DNA of 64,000 bases, taken from positions 806,001 to 870,000 of the forward strand of contig NZ_SHLC01000001.1 in assembly GCF_004217495.1 (NCBI RefSeq), given 5' to 3'. Numbering within the stretch: position 1 is the stretch's first letter; each line of letters starts with the position of its first letter. A model generated the notes under the pieces. The model saw only the letters and a program-made list of their open reading frames with translations, was not told the origin of the DNA and did not search any database. This stretch comes from Microterricola gilva (GTDB taxonomy: Bacteria > Actinomycetota > Actinomycetes > Actinomycetales > Microbacteriaceae). The position numbers and the translations under genes are program-made. This document shows, one piece after another, positions 43,119 through 55,649 of the stretch.

Positions 43119-43697
43119 CTAGATGCTCCAGTCGTGCACGCCGCGGGCGGCATCCGTCGTCTCGGGCTTGACCGGTCGGATGTGTGCAGGGATGCCGATG
43201 ACCAGGGAGTGCGGGGGAGCGTCCTTGCTCACAACCGCGTTCGCGCCGACCGTGCTCCACGCGCCGATCACGATGTCGCCGAGCACCTTCGCGCCTGCGC
43301 CGACGGTCACGCCGTCCTCCAGCGTCGGGTGCCGCTTCTGCCCTGGCATGAAGCCGTGGCGGCTCTTTCCGCCGAGCGTCACCCCGTGGTACAGCATCAC
43401 ATCGTCGCCGAGCACCGCCGTCTCGCCGATGACGACGCCCATGCCGTGGTCGATGAAGAGCCGGCGCCCGATCGTTGCGCCTGGGTGGATCTCGATGCCC
43501 GTCAGGAAGCGGGTGAACTGCGAGAGCAGCCGGGCCGGCAGGCGGAACCCGCCCTCCCAGAGCCGGTGTGCGAGCCGGTGGCTCCACACGGCGTGCAGGC
43601 CGGAATAGGCCAGGAACACCTCCGCATTGCTCCGGGAAGCCGGGTCGTGGGCCCTGGCCGTTGCCACGTCTTCCCGGAGCGCTGCGAAGAAGGTCAT
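43119..43697 (-). CDS. cysE: Serine O-acetyltransferase
   Basis: 192 residues. Makes O-acetylserine from serine and acetyl-CoA. The left-handed beta-helix is visible in hexapeptide repeats from [31 protein letters not shown] onward, with the catalytic HGVTLGG and [20 protein letters not shown]. The short N-terminal domain is the EpsC/actinobacterial type rather than the longer E. coli type. It starts 4 nt after the cysK stop, so the two steps of cysteine synthesis form an operon. ATG at 43697 is preferred; an upstream TTG at 43709 would overlap cysK. Confidence 0.94.
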   Translation of the reverse strand: MTFFAALREDVATARAHDPASRSNAEVFLAYSGLHAVWSHRLAHRLWEGGFRLPARLLSQFTRFLTGIEIHPGATIGRRLFIDHGMGVVIGETAVLGDDVMLYHGVTLGGKSRHGFMPGQKRHPTLEDGVTVGAGAKVLGDIVIGAWSTVGANAVVSKDAPPHSLVIGIPAHIRPVKPETTDAARGVHDWSI

Positions 43698-43701
43698 CTG
43701 C

Positions 43702-44640
43702 CTAGTCAAGCAGGTCTTCGTAGAGCACGGTGCTGACGTAGCGCTCTCCGAAGTCGGGAACGATCACGACGATCGTCTTGCCGGCGTTCTCCGGGCGCTT
43801 GGCGACCTCGAGGGCGGCCCACACGGCCGCGCCGGAGGAGATGCCGCCGAGGATGGCCTCGTCGGTGGCGAGGCGGCGGGCGGTTGCGATGGCATCCGGG
43901 GTGGCCACGTCGATGACCTCGTCGTAGACGGTTGTGTCGAGGATCGCCGGAACGAAGTTGGCGCCGAGGCCCTGGATCTTGTGCGGGCCGGGGGTGCCGC
44001 CGCTGAGGATCGGGGAGTCGAGTGGCTCGACGGCGATGATCTGGATGTCGGGGTTGCGCTCCTTGAGCAGGCCGCCGGCTCCGGTGATGGTTCCTCCTGT
44101 GCCGATGCCGGCCACGAAGATGTCGACGGATCCCTCGGTGTCGGCCCAGATCTCCTCGCCGGTCGTCGCACGGTGGATGGCCGGGTTGGCGGCATTGGCG
44201 AACTGGCTGGCGAGGATGGCGCCAGGCGTCGCGGCCACGATTTCGTTGGCCTTCTCGACCGCACCACGCATGCCGTCGGCGCCGGAGGTGAGAACGACCT
44301 CGGCCCCGTATGCGCGCAGCAGCACGCGGCGCTCCTTGCTCATCGTCTCCGGCATGGTGAGCACGACGCGGTAGCCGCGGGCGGCGCCGACCAGCGCGAG
44401 CGCGATGCCCGTGTTCCCGCTCGTTCCCTCGACGATGGTTCCGCCCGGCAGCAGCTCGCCGGAGGCCTCGGCCGCGTCGATGATGGCGACGCCGATGCGG
44501 TCCTTCACGCTGGCGGCCGGCGAGTAGAACTCGAGCTTGGCCAGCACGGTGGCGCCTGCGCCATCCGTGATCCGGTTGAGGCGCACCAGAGGTGTGTTGC
44601 CGATGGTGTCGACGATGCTGTCATAAATTCGGGATGCCAT
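43702..44640 (-). CDS. cysK: Cysteine synthase A
   Basis: 312 residues. PLP enzyme that makes cysteine from O-acetylserine and sulfide. The PLP lysine is Lys46 in [10 protein letters not shown]; the substrate loop is [12 protein letters not shown] and the phosphate loop [18 protein letters not shown] lies ~10 nt before the ATG at 44640. It is the first gene of cysKE and divergent from prmC across a 154-nt region. Confidence 0.96.
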   Translation of the reverse strand: MASRIYDSIVDTIGNTPLVRLNRITDGAGATVLAKLEFYSPAASVKDRIGVAIIDAAEASGELLPGGTIVEGTSGNTGIALALVGAARGYRVVLTMPETMSKERRVLLRAYGAEVVLTSGADGMRGAVEKANEIVAATPGAILASQFANAANPAIHRATTGEEIWADTEGSVDIFVAGIGTGGTITGAGGLLKERNPDIQIIAVEPLDSPILSGGTPGPHKIQGLGANFVPAILDTTVYDEVIDVATPDAIATARRLATDEAILGGISSGAAVWAALEVAKRPENAGKTIVVIVPDFGERYVSTVLYEDLLD

Positions 44641-44781
44641 GAGCTGGGCCTTTCGGTGCAGATTCGACGGGGAGAGCACGGGGGAGAAACCACGGGCGGA
44701 ACAGGGAGTTACACAGCGCCGGGCCATCATCGGCACAGCGCGATCAACACTAGGCCTCTGAGTCAACACAGGCGAGTGCGT

Positions 44782-44787
44782 TACATT
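44782..44787 (+). promoter_or_regulatory. -10 box TACATT, leaderless start of prmC
   Basis: The box ends 7 nt before the GTG at 44795. Confidence 0.45.
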
Positions 44788-44794
44788 CCCTAAC

Positions 44795-45676
44795 GTGAAT
44801 GTTTCCGATAATGACGCCGCCCGTATCCTCAGAGAGCTGCGTGACACCGCAGCCGCGCGGCTCGGCGCCGCGGGGATCCTCGACGCTCATATCGACGCCG
44901 AACTGCTGATCGGTCACGTGCTCGGCCTCTCGCGCGGCGAACTGCAGGCGCGCATCGTCACCGATTCCACCCTGGGCGCGACGGAGGCGGCGACCGTCAA
45001 GCAGATGGTCGAGCGCCGCGCCGCACGGGAGCCGCTGCAGCACATCACCGGTGTTGCTCCGTTCCGCTCGCTCGAGCTGGCTGTCGGGCCTGGCGTGTTC
45101 GTGCCGCGACCGGAGACCGAACAGGTCGCCCAGCTGGCCATCGACGCGCTGCACGCGGCAGCGGTCCAGAGCCCGATCGGTGTCGACCTCGGCACGGGCA
45201 GCGGGGCCATCGCCCTCGCGATGGCCACCGAAGTGCCGCGCGCACGAATCTGGGCGGTCGAGAACTCGCCGGAGGCGTTCGTCTGGACGAGCCGCAACTT
45301 CCGTGAGACGGATGCCGACAACGCCACCCTGCAGTTCGCCGACCTCGCCGACGCCTTGCACGAGCTCGACGGCACGGTGAGCGTTGTCATCTCGAATCCG
45401 CCGTACATTCCGCAGGACGCCATCCCGCGCGACCCGGAGGTGCGGCTGTTCGACCCCGAACACGCGCTCTACGGCGGAGAAGACGGGCTGGACGTCGTCC
45501 GTCACGTGTCGCAGACCGCGCTGCGCCTGCTGCACGCCGGCGGCACCCTCGTGATCGAGCACGGCGAGCTGCAAGCCGCGGAGATCGCCGCCCTGCTCAC
45601 GGCCGACGGCTGGCGCGCCGTCGCCTCGCACCGGGACTTCACGACGCGCGACCGGGCCACAACCGCGTTGCGCTGA
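44795..45676 (+). CDS. prmC: Release factor glutamine methyltransferase
   Basis: 293 residues. Methylates the Gln of the GGQ motif in release factors 1 and 2. The N-terminal helical domain is followed by the SAM loop [13 protein letters not shown] (129-141) and the catalytic NPPY at 201-204 ([11 protein letters not shown]), which holds the target glutamine. The GTG at 44795 follows a -10 box by 7 nt, so the mRNA is probably leaderless. Confidence 0.95.
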   Translation: MNVSDNDAARILRELRDTAAARLGAAGILDAHIDAELLIGHVLGLSRGELQARIVTDSTLGATEAATVKQMVERRAAREPLQHITGVAPFRSLELAVGPGVFVPRPETEQVAQLAIDALHAAAVQSPIGVDLGTGSGAIALAMATEVPRARIWAVENSPEAFVWTSRNFRETDADNATLQFADLADALHELDGTVSVVISNPPYIPQDAIPRDPEVRLFDPEHALYGGEDGLDVVRHVSQTALRLLHAGGTLVIEHGELQAAEIAALLTADGWRAVASHRDFTTRDRATTALR

Positions 45677-45790
45677 CGGCTGCTCGTCCCCGAACTCGAC
45701 GGTCCTGCTGCCTGTCGGCGCGAAAAGCGACCGATTCTTCGGGTTCGGCGAGCGGATGCAGCAGGCTCGCCTGGCGCCGAGCTGCGCTGC

Positions 45791-45812
45791 AGCAAGCCTG
45801 CAGCAAGCCTGC
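45791..45812 (+). repeat. Two direct 11-bp repeats in the YrdC-gene promoter
   Basis: AGCAAGCCTGC occurs twice in succession, in the spacer and -35 region just upstream of the -10 box at 45815. Confidence 0.6.
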
Positions 45813-45814
45813 AG

Positions 45815-45820
45815 TAGAAT
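45815..45820 (+). promoter_or_regulatory. -10 box TAGAAT, leaderless start of the YrdC/Sua5 gene
   Basis: The box ends 8 nt before the ATG at 45829. Confidence 0.5.
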
Positions 45821-45828
45821 CGTCGGAA

Positions 45829-46659
45829 ATGGCTCCACACATCTACGACTGCTCGGTCGACACCGAACTCATGTCCGGAATGCGGCTGGCGCGCTCGGCG
45901 ATCGGCCGTGGCGCGCTTGTCGTCATGCCCACCGACACGGTGTACGGCCTCGCCGCCGACGCCTTCAACCGCGACGCCGTGCAGCGACTCCTGGACGCCA
46001 AGGGCCGTGAGCGGAGCTCGCCGCCACCCGTGCTCATCCCCGGGGTGGCGACGCTCGATGCGTTGGCCGCCGAAGTGCCGCAGGCCGTCCGTGAGCTCGT
46101 CGACGTGTTCTGGCCGGGCGGACTCACCGTGATCCTCCGGGCTCAGCCGTCCCTCAGCTGGGATCTCGGCGAGACGCGCGGCACGGTTGCGCTGCGGATG
46201 CCGCGCAACCCCATCGCCCTCGAACTGCTCAGCGAGACCGGCCCGCTCGCCGTCTCCTCCGCCAACCTCACCGGCATGCCGGCCGCGACGGACGCGGCAG
46301 GCGCAGCGGCCATGCTCGAGGAGAGCGTCGACGTCTACCTCGATGGAGGGGAGGCCGGCGCCGACTACGAGGCGATCGGTGAACGTGCAGGCGACACCTC
46401 ATCGACGATCGTCGACGCGACCCGCCTCGGCGAGCCGGGCGGACAGCTCCGCATCGTGCGCGCAGGCGTCATCTCGCGCGAACAGATCCGCGCGGTCGTC
46501 GGCGATCTCCTCGCCGACCCGGATGCCGAGGCGCCAGCAGTGCCCGCGGTGCCAGCCGACGAGGCGCCCGCCGACGCAGCACCCGAGGATGTGGCGCCCG
46601 TTGAGGCGATACCCGACGACGAGCCCGCAACCCCAGAGGCCCGGGAGCCGAGCGCGTGA
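45829..46659 (+). CDS. L-threonylcarbamoyladenylate synthase (YrdC/Sua5 family)
   Basis: 276 residues. Makes threonylcarbamoyl-AMP for the t6A modification of tRNA. The YrdC domain fills residues 1-~215: GALVVMPTDTVYGLAADAFN, KGRERSSPPPVLIP, FWPGGLTVIL and PLAVSSANLTGMPA. The last ~45 residues are Ala/Pro/Glu-rich and acidic (APAVPAVPADEAPADAAPED...), an extra tail absent from TsaC; the Sua5 second domain is missing. The gene ends with a 4-nt overlap with the WecA-like gene. Confidence 0.92.
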   Translation: MAPHIYDCSVDTELMSGMRLARSAIGRGALVVMPTDTVYGLAADAFNRDAVQRLLDAKGRERSSPPPVLIPGVATLDALAAEVPQAVRELVDVFWPGGLTVILRAQPSLSWDLGETRGTVALRMPRNPIALELLSETGPLAVSSANLTGMPAATDAAGAAAMLEESVDVYLDGGEAGADYEAIGERAGDTSSTIVDATRLGEPGGQLRIVRAGVISREQIRAVVGDLLADPDAEAPAVPAVPADEAPADAAPEDVAPVEAIPDDEPATPEAREPSA

Positions 46660-47912
46660 CGCTGTTCGTGGTGCTCTCGCTGATCTCGGCGTTGGTCACC
46701 TTCGGGCTCTCGATGCTGGTCTACCGGCTGGCGCACCGCTACAAGCTCTACCCGAAGATCCGGGCCAGGGACGTGCACACGCGGCCGACCCCGCGGCTCG
46801 GCGGCATCGCGATGTTCCTCGGCATCGTCATCGCCTTCCTCGTCGCCTGGCTGATCTCCGCACAGTTCCCGCCGCTCAAGATCATCTTCGACAATCCGGA
46901 GCAGATCTTCGCGATCCTCGGGGCGGCACTGTTGATCGTCGCGATCGGCGTCGCGGACGACATCTGGGATCTCGACTGGATGACCAAGCTCGCCGGGCAG
47001 TTCCTGGCCGCTGGGCTCATCGCGTGGAAGGGCGTCCAGGTCTACTCGCTCCCGCTCGGCGGGGTGACGGCCATCGGCTCCTCGTGGATCTCGCTGCTGA
47101 TGACCGTCTTCGCGATCGTCCTCGTGATGAATGCCATCAACTTCATCGACGGCCTCGACGGCCTCGTCGCCGGCGTCGCCCTGATCGGCAACGGCGCGTT
47201 CTTCCTGTACACGTACCTCCTCGTGCAGCAGACCTCGCCGAGCAACTACTTCAACCTCGCCTCCCTCATCGCCGCGCTGCTCGTCGGCGCCTGCGTCGGC
47301 TTCCTGCCGCTGAACTGGCACCCGGCGCGGCTCTTCATGGGGGATGCCGGCGCGCTGCTGATCGGCCTGCTGATGGCGACATCCGCTATCGCCGTCACCG
47401 CGCAGATCAGCCCCGCCTCGCTCGCCGGATCCGAGCTGCTGCCTGCGTTCATCCCGATCATCCTGCCGTTCGCCGTCCTGCTGATCCCGTTGCTCGACTT
47501 CAGCCTCGCCGTCTTCCGCCGGCTGCGGGCAGGCAAGTCGCCGTTCAGCGCCGACCGCAAGCACCTCCACCACCGCCTGCTCGACATGGGCCACTCGCAC
47601 CTGCACGCCGTGCTGATCTTCTACGGTTGGACGGCCGTCGCCTCCATCGGCTGCCTGCTCTACTTCGTGCTCCCGGTCTACTTCGGCCTGTCGACCATGT
47701 ACGCGACCGGTTTCATCGTCATCGGCCTCGTCGTCTGCGCCGTCGTCACCCTGGCCCCGCTCAGCAAGCGCAAGGCGCTCGAGGTGGCCAGCCAGGCCGC
47801 GCCTGCCAACTCTCCGGATGCCGCGGCATCCGCATCGCTTGACCCACTCGACGAGGCATCGGAAGCCCTCGACGCCATCGCCACATCATCGACATCCAAG
47901 GACCCATCATGA
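46656..47912 (+). CDS. WecA-like undecaprenyl-phosphate GlcNAc-1-phosphate transferase
   Basis: 418 residues with about ten membrane helices. It should transfer a sugar-1-phosphate to a polyprenyl phosphate at the membrane to begin cell-wall polymer synthesis (in mycobacteria WecA starts the arabinogalactan linker). Motifs: DVHTRPTPRLGG, GVADDIWDLDWMTK (the DD metal site), NAINFIDGLDGL, FMGDAGALLIG and KHLHHRLLDMGHS. The C-terminal ~60 residues are a soluble Ala/Ser-rich tail. It starts with GTG inside the end of the YrdC gene and ends inside the AtpI-like gene. Confidence 0.93.
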   Translation: MTLFVVLSLISALVTFGLSMLVYRLAHRYKLYPKIRARDVHTRPTPRLGGIAMFLGIVIAFLVAWLISAQFPPLKIIFDNPEQIFAILGAALLIVAIGVADDIWDLDWMTKLAGQFLAAGLIAWKGVQVYSLPLGGVTAIGSSWISLLMTVFAIVLVMNAINFIDGLDGLVAGVALIGNGAFFLYTYLLVQQTSPSNYFNLASLIAALLVGACVGFLPLNWHPARLFMGDAGALLIGLLMATSAIAVTAQISPASLAGSELLPAFIPIILPFAVLLIPLLDFSLAVFRRLRAGKSPFSADRKHLHHRLLDMGHSHLHAVLIFYGWTAVASIGCLLYFVLPVYFGLSTMYATGFIVIGLVVCAVVTLAPLSKRKALEVASQAAPANSPDAAASASLDPLDEASEALDAIATSSTSKDPS

Positions 47913-48424
47913 CCGGCACAACGCCAGCCAGCCAGCCAGCCAACAACACGCCGTCGTCGAACCCCGTGCTGCGCCGCGCGCTCGTGCTCGGCGGTCTCGT
48001 CGCCCTCGGGATCGCGGTGGTCGGCGGCATCATCGGCTGGGTCGTCGACGGGGGAGTCGGGCTCGTCAGTGCGCTGATCGGCACGGCCCTCGCCGTGATC
48101 TTCATGGGCGTCACCGCCGCGACGATCCTGCTCGCGAACCGGTTCAGCGGCTCCGACATGTTCGTCGGCGCGTTCTTCGGCATCGTCCTCGGCGGATGGT
48201 TGCTGAAGTTCATCGTGTTCCTCGTCGTCGTGATCGTCCTCAAGGACCAGAGCTGGATCAACCCGGTCGTGTTGTTCCTCTCGCTGATCGCTGGAGTCAT
48301 CGGCTCGCTCGTCGTCGATGTCATGGTCATGCTCAAGTCGCGCATGCCATACGTCAGCGATGTCGTGCTGCCGAACCAGTCGCCCGAGGCGCCGGCCGCC
48401 GAGAATAAATCAGACAACAAATAA
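47909..48424 (+). CDS. AtpI-like membrane protein preceding the ATP synthase operon
   Basis: 171 residues with four membrane segments (ALVLGGLVALGIAVVGGIIGWVV, LIGTALAVIFMGVTAATILLA, FVGAFFGIVLGGWLLKFIVFLVVVIVL, FLSLIAGVIGSLVVDVMVML). Position just before atpB, size and topology match AtpI-like proteins, which help assemble the c-ring. Sequence similarity to AtpI itself is not obvious to me, so the assignment rests on context. It overlaps the WecA-like gene by 4 nt and lies 175 nt upstream of atpB. Confidence 0.7.
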   Translation: MTGTTPASQPANNTPSSNPVLRRALVLGGLVALGIAVVGGIIGWVVDGGVGLVSALIGTALAVIFMGVTAATILLANRFSGSDMFVGAFFGIVLGGWLLKFIVFLVVVIVLKDQSWINPVVLFLSLIAGVIGSLVVDVMVMLKSRMPYVSDVVLPNQSPEAPAAENKSDNK

Positions 48425-48470
48425 TTGCCATAACCCTAGATCTCGATTCGGTCTCAGCCGCATCTCTTGC

Positions 48471-48476
48471 TAGAGT
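48471..48476 (+). promoter_or_regulatory. -10 box TAGAGT, candidate atp operon promoter
   Basis: Lies in the 175-nt gap before atpB and would give a leader of ~110 nt. Confidence 0.35.
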
Positions 48477-48599
48477 AAGTGCAGTTCCCCCCGGCTTTCG
48501 ATGCGGCTTGATCGTGTCTGAAATCCGTTCCCACCGTTCGTCGCCGCGAGAGCAGAGCTCCCCGCCCCGAAACAGGAGATAGCGCTGTTAGCTACCGCT

Positions 48600-49397
48600 G
48601 TGAACCTGCTGGTCACATCCTCAACCGATGATGGCGGCTTCCACGCTCCGTCCATCGACGAATTCTTTCCTGAAGTAATCTTCCTGGCGGGCACCCCGTT
48701 CGAGATCAACCGCATCATTCTGGTGCGCTTCCTCGCGATGGCGGTGTTGCTGCTGCTGTTCTGGCTCGGCACGCGCAAGATGCAGATCGTTCCCGGCCGA
48801 TTCCAGAGCCTCATCGAGATGGGCCTGGACCTCGTCCGCGTCAACATCGCCGAAGACCTGCTGGGTCGCAAGGACGCCAAGCGCTTCCTGCCGATCCTGA
48901 CGACGATCTTCTTCATGATCCTCTTCATGAACCTGACGGGAATCATCCCCGGCCTCAACATCGCCGGAACCGCGGTTATCGGTGTTCCGATCGTGCTTGC
49001 GATCGTCGCCTACGTGACGTTCATCTACGCCGGTATCAAGAAGAGCCCGGGCAAGTTCTTCAAGAACTCGCTGTTCCCGGCCGGCGTTCCGCTGCCGGTG
49101 TACATCATCGTGACGCCGATCGAGTTCATCTCGACGTTCATCATCCGCCCGGTCACGCTCAGCCTTCGTCTTCTGATGAACATGATGGTCGGCCACCTGC
49201 TGCTGGTGCTGTTCTTCGCGGCAACCCAGTTCTTCTTCTTCACAGCCGGCGGGCTGTGGTCAATCCTCGGTGTCGGCTCCCTCGCATTCGGACTCGCGTT
49301 CACGCTGTTCGAGATCCTGGTCGCCGTGCTCCAGGCCTACGTCTTTGCCCTACTTACCGCGGTCTACATCCAGCTCGCGGTCGCAGAAGAACACTAA
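48600..49397 (+). CDS. atpB: ATP synthase F0 subunit a
   Basis: 265 residues, the stator channel of F0. The essential Arg lies in PVTLSLRLLMNMMVGHLLL; the early helices contain GRFQSLIEMGLDLVRVNIAEDLLG and FMNLTGIIPGLNIAGTA. The GTG at 48600 is the first canonical start, but the best ribosome site (AGGAG, 48574) is 21 nt upstream and 6 nt before an in-frame CTG at 48585, so the true start may be CTG and five residues longer. Confidence 0.95.
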   Translation: MNLLVTSSTDDGGFHAPSIDEFFPEVIFLAGTPFEINRIILVRFLAMAVLLLLFWLGTRKMQIVPGRFQSLIEMGLDLVRVNIAEDLLGRKDAKRFLPILTTIFFMILFMNLTGIIPGLNIAGTAVIGVPIVLAIVAYVTFIYAGIKKSPGKFFKNSLFPAGVPLPVYIIVTPIEFISTFIIRPVTLSLRLLMNMMVGHLLLVLFFAATQFFFFTAGGLWSILGVGSLAFGLAFTLFEILVAVLQAYVFALLTAVYIQLAVAEEH

Positions 49398-49682
<285 letters not shown>

Positions 49683-49710
49683 TCCTCTTTTCGCTCTCTA
49701 AGGAGGCCTG

Positions 49711-50277
49711 ATGCTTCACGCAGTGCTCGCAACTGCAACCGAGGAAGTGGCTAAGAACCCGCTTATCCCGGAGATGTACGACATCATCTGGTCGGCCGTC
49801 TGCTTCTTCATCATCCTGTTCTTCTTCTGGAAGTTCGGACTGCCGAAGATGCAGGTCATGCTCGACCAGCGTGCCGAGGCGATCGAAGGCAACATTGCCA
49901 AGGCCGACGAGGCACAGCGCAAGGCCGAGGCCGCACTCGAGGAGTACACCGCTCAGCTCGCCGACGCGCGCGCAGAGGCCGGCAACATCCGTGAGTCTGC
50001 ACGCGAGGACGGCAAGAAGATCGTCGCAGAGGCCAAGACCTCCGCGTCGACCGAGGCCGCCCGCATCACTGCATCGGCTCAGGCTCAGATTGAGGCGGAG
50101 CGCCAGGCAGCTGTTGTCTCGCTGCGCTCCGAGGTCGGCACGCTTGCCATCGACCTGGCTTCCGGTGTGATCGGCGAAAGCCTCACCGACGACGCCAAGG
50201 CCAGTGCCATCGTCGACCGCTTCCTCGCAGACCTGGAGGCCGCCGAGAAGGCTGCGCCTTCGGCAGGAAAGAAGTAA
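49711..50277 (+). CDS. atpF: ATP synthase F0 subunit b
   Basis: 188 residues. A single N-terminal membrane helix (IIWSAVCFFIILFFFWKFGLPKM) is followed by a long charged coiled coil that forms the peripheral stalk with the delta subunit. AAGGAGG lies 6 nt before the ATG. Confidence 0.95.
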   Translation: MLHAVLATATEEVAKNPLIPEMYDIIWSAVCFFIILFFFWKFGLPKMQVMLDQRAEAIEGNIAKADEAQRKAEAALEEYTAQLADARAEAGNIRESAREDGKKIVAEAKTSASTEAARITASAQAQIEAERQAAVVSLRSEVGTLAIDLASGVIGESLTDDAKASAIVDRFLADLEAAEKAAPSAGKK

Positions 50278-50282
50278 CAACC

Positions 50283-51074
50283 ATGGGATCAGCGACCAGA
50301 GAGGCCCTCGCTTCGGCGAGAGCCGCACTGACCGCACTCAGCGGAGCCAACCTCGCCACCGGCGAGGAGCTCTTCGCTGCCAGCCGTGTCATCGGCAGCT
50401 CCAGCCAGCTCGTCCAGGCCGTAGCCGACCCCGGTGCGGATTCCGCAGCCAAGGTCGAGCTCGTTGACTCGGTCTTCTCCTCGCTCAGCGCTCCCGTGCG
50501 CGAGCTGCTCCGCGGCATCGCCGTGAGCCGCTGGTCGAGCCAGGATGACGTGCTGGCGGCCGTCGAGGAGTTGGGGCTGCGCGCGATCGCCGCCTCCGCT
50601 CCGTCCGGCGCCGCCATCGAGCGTGAGCTCTTCGCCTTCGGCGAAGCGGTCGCAGGCAACGCCGAGCTGGAGCTCGCGCTCTCGAACAAGCTCGGCGACC
50701 CAGCCGCGAAGTCGACCCTGGTCGCATCGCTGCTCGGTGGCAAGGCTTCGGCCCAGACCGCGGCGATCGTGAACCAGCTCGTGCTGCAGCCCCGCGGCCG
50801 CCGCATCGGCGAGCTGCTGCGCTACGCGGCATCCGTCGTCGCCGACGAGGCGGGCTTCGGCATCGCAACGGTCACCTCGGCCGCGCCGATCGCTCCCGCA
50901 CAGCTGCAGCGCCTCGCCGCAGTGCTCTCGGGCAGCTACGGCCGTGAGCTGCGGATCAACCAGGTTGTCGATCCCGCCGTCCTCGGTGGGCTCCGCGTTC
51001 AGATCGGCGACGATGTGATCGACGGCAGCATTGCATCTCGTCTCAACGATGTGCGAATTCAGCTTGCCAGCTGA
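50283..51074 (+). CDS. atpH: ATP synthase F1 subunit delta
   Basis: 263 residues, longer than the ~180 of E. coli but usual for actinobacteria. The C-terminal signature GRELRINQVVDPAVLGGLRVQIGDDVIDGSIASRLNDV is clear. It caps the peripheral stalk on F1. It starts 5 nt after atpF. Confidence 0.94.
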   Translation: MGSATREALASARAALTALSGANLATGEELFAASRVIGSSSQLVQAVADPGADSAAKVELVDSVFSSLSAPVRELLRGIAVSRWSSQDDVLAAVEELGLRAIAASAPSGAAIERELFAFGEAVAGNAELELALSNKLGDPAAKSTLVASLLGGKASAQTAAIVNQLVLQPRGRRIGELLRYAASVVADEAGFGIATVTSAAPIAPAQLQRLAAVLSGSYGRELRINQVVDPAVLGGLRVQIGDDVIDGSIASRLNDVRIQLAS

Positions 51075-51160
51075 CCTTGTGTCAGCTGGAACATATTTGA
51101 CCTCGACGCCGTAGGGCTTCGAAACGACAGAACCTGTACACCTCGTGCAGAAAAGGGAAG

Positions 51161-52795
51161 ATGATGGCAGAACTCACAATCAGCCCCGATGAGATCCGCG
51201 ACGCGCTCAAGGACTTCGTCAAGGCTTACGAGCCCGGCAGCGCTGCTGCAACCGAGGTTGGCCACGTGACGGATGCCGGTGACGGTATTGCTCACGTCCA
51301 GGGCCTCCCCGGCGTCATGGCCAACGAGCTGATCAAGTTCGCCGACGGCACCCTGGGCCTCGCCCAGAACCTCGACGAAGACGAGATCGGTGTTGTTGTG
51401 CTCGGCGAGTTCGGCGGCATCGTCGAGGGCATGGAGGTCACCCGCACGGGTGAGGTTCTCTCCGCCCCCGTTGGTGACGGCTTCCTCGGTCGTGTCGTTG
51501 ACCCGCTGGGTGCTCCGATCGACGGTCTCGGCGAGATCGTCGCAGAGGGTCGCCGCGCGCTCGAGCTCCAGGCTCCCGGCGTCATGCAGCGCAAGTCGGT
51601 TCACGAGCCCCTGCAGACCGGTATCAAGGCCATCGACGCCATGATCCCCGTCGGCCGTGGACAGCGTCAGCTGATCATCGGTGACCGTCAGACCGGTAAG
51701 ACCGCTCTGGCGATCGACACCATCATCAACCAGAAGGCCAACTGGGAGTCTGGCGATGTCAACAAGCAGGTGCGCTGCATCTACGTTGCCATCGGTCAGA
51801 AGGGCTCGACCATCGCTTCGGTGAAGGGCGCCCTCGAGGACGCCGGTGCCATGGACTACACCACGATCGTGGCCGCTCCGGCATCCGACCCCGCCGGCTT
51901 CAAGTACCTCGCTCCCTACACGGGCTCGGCCATCGGCCAGCACTGGATGTACGGCGGCAAGCACGTCCTCATCGTCTTCGATGACCTCTCCAAGCAGGCA
52001 GAGGCCTACCGCGCCGTTTCGCTGCTGCTGCGCCGCCCGCCGGGCCGCGAGGCATACCCCGGTGACGTGTTCTACCTGCACTCCCGTCTGCTCGAGCGTT
52101 GCGCCAAGCTCTCCGACGAGCTCGGCGCCGGCTCGATGACCGGTCTCCCGATCATCGAGACCAAGGCCAACGACGTCTCCGCCTACATTCCGACCAACGT
52201 GATCTCGATCACCGACGGCCAGATCTTCCTGCAGTCCGACCTCTTCAACGCCAACCAGCGCCCCGCTGTTGACGTGGGTATCTCGGTCTCGCGTGTCGGT
52301 GGTGACGCTCAGGTCAAGTCCATCAAGAAGGTTTCAGGAACGCTGAAGCTGGAGCTGGCGCAGTACCGCTCGCTCGAGGCCTTCGCGATGTTCGCCTCCG
52401 ACCTCGACGCGGCCAGCCGCCGTCAGCTCGCCCGTGGCGCCCGCCTCACCGAGCTGCTCAAGCAGCCGCAGTACTCGCCGTTCCCCGTCGAGGACCAGGT
52501 CGTCTCGATCTGGGCCGGCACGAACGGCAAGCTGGACGAGGTTCCCGTTGAGGACATCCTGCGCTTCGAGCGCGAGCTGCTCGACTACCTGGGCCGCAAC
52601 ACCGAGGTTCTGAACACGCTGCGCGCGACCAACGTCCTCGACGACGCAACCGTCGCTGAGCTTACGGCCGCCGTGGACAAGTTCAAGCTCGAGTTCCAGA
52701 CGGGCGACGGCAAGCCGCTGGCCTCGAACGAGAAGTTCGAAGCCATCGCCGAAGAAGACGTCAACCAGGAAAAGATCGTCAAGGGCCGTCGCTAA
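51161..52795 (+). CDS. atpA: ATP synthase F1 subunit alpha
   Basis: 544 residues. Walker A is GDRQTGKT (174-181), in a non-catalytic nucleotide site. Family motifs [33 protein letters not shown] and [10 protein letters not shown] are present. Two consecutive ATG codons (51161, 51164) follow GGGAAG. An 86-nt gap without evident signals separates it from atpH. Confidence 0.97.
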   Translation: MMAELTISPDEIRDALKDFVKAYEPGSAAATEVGHVTDAGDGIAHVQGLPGVMANELIKFADGTLGLAQNLDEDEIGVVVLGEFGGIVEGMEVTRTGEVLSAPVGDGFLGRVVDPLGAPIDGLGEIVAEGRRALELQAPGVMQRKSVHEPLQTGIKAIDAMIPVGRGQRQLIIGDRQTGKTALAIDTIINQKANWESGDVNKQVRCIYVAIGQKGSTIASVKGALEDAGAMDYTTIVAAPASDPAGFKYLAPYTGSAIGQHWMYGGKHVLIVFDDLSKQAEAYRAVSLLLRRPPGREAYPGDVFYLHSRLLERCAKLSDELGAGSMTGLPIIETKANDVSAYIPTNVISITDGQIFLQSDLFNANQRPAVDVGISVSRVGGDAQVKSIKKVSGTLKLELAQYRSLEAFAMFASDLDAASRRQLARGARLTELLKQPQYSPFPVEDQVVSIWAGTNGKLDEVPVEDILRFERELLDYLGRNTEVLNTLRATNVLDDATVAELTAAVDKFKLEFQTGDGKPLASNEKFEAIAEEDVNQEKIVKGRR

Positions 52796-52850
52796 GCGAC
52801 GCCCGAGACGACTATTCGACTGATACTGAACTAGGAACCACAGGAGAGAC

Positions 52851-55254
<2,404 letters not shown>

Positions 55255-55256
55255 TC

Positions 55257-55517
55257 ATGGCCACGCTGTCCGTGAGCGTTGTCTCGGCAGACCGGGAAGT
55301 CTGGTCAGGCGAGGCAACCCAGCTCATCGCTCGCACCGTCGAGGGAGAGATCGGTATTCTCCCCGGCCACGAGCCGCTGCTCGCAATCCTCGCCCGTGGC
55401 GAGGTGCGCGTGACGCTGCCCGGCGGTGAGAAGATCACTGCGCAGGCGGATGACGGATTCCTCTCGGTCGAGAACAACACCGTTCAGGTCGTTGCTCGTC
55501 AGGCCGGCCTGGTCTAA
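55257..55517 (+). CDS. atpC: ATP synthase F1 subunit epsilon
   Basis: 86 residues. Only the N-terminal beta-barrel is present (SVVSADREVWSGEATQLIARTVEGEIGILPGHEPLLAIL); the C-terminal helical hairpin that inhibits ATP hydrolysis in E. coli is missing, as is common in this group. It starts 2 nt after atpD. Confidence 0.95.
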   Translation: MATLSVSVVSADREVWSGEATQLIARTVEGEIGILPGHEPLLAILARGEVRVTLPGGEKITAQADDGFLSVENNTVQVVARQAGLV

Positions 55518-55556
55518 CCAGGTCCGCGTCTGGACAGATCCGCTCCAGCTGTAACT

Positions 55557-55604
55557 CATCGCCGGGACCAGGGCGCGCGCAAGCGCTGCCAGGTCCCGGC
55601 GATG
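55557..55604 (+). terminator. Terminator of the atp operon
   Basis: CATCGCCGGGACC pairs perfectly with GGTCCCGGCGATG, with inner GCGC pairing. A smaller hairpin, CCTGGT-CTA-ACCAGG, overlaps the atpC stop at 55508-55522. Confidence 0.75.
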
Positions 55605-55636
55605 TGCATTTCCCCACCGTTTCGTCTTCACACACC

Positions 55637-55642
55637 TAGGTT
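55637..55642 (+). promoter_or_regulatory. -10 box TAGGTT, leaderless start of yaaA
   Basis: The box ends 7 nt before the ATG at 55650, which supports this start over the longer frame from 55602. Confidence 0.5.
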
Positions 55643-55649
55643 CCACTCG

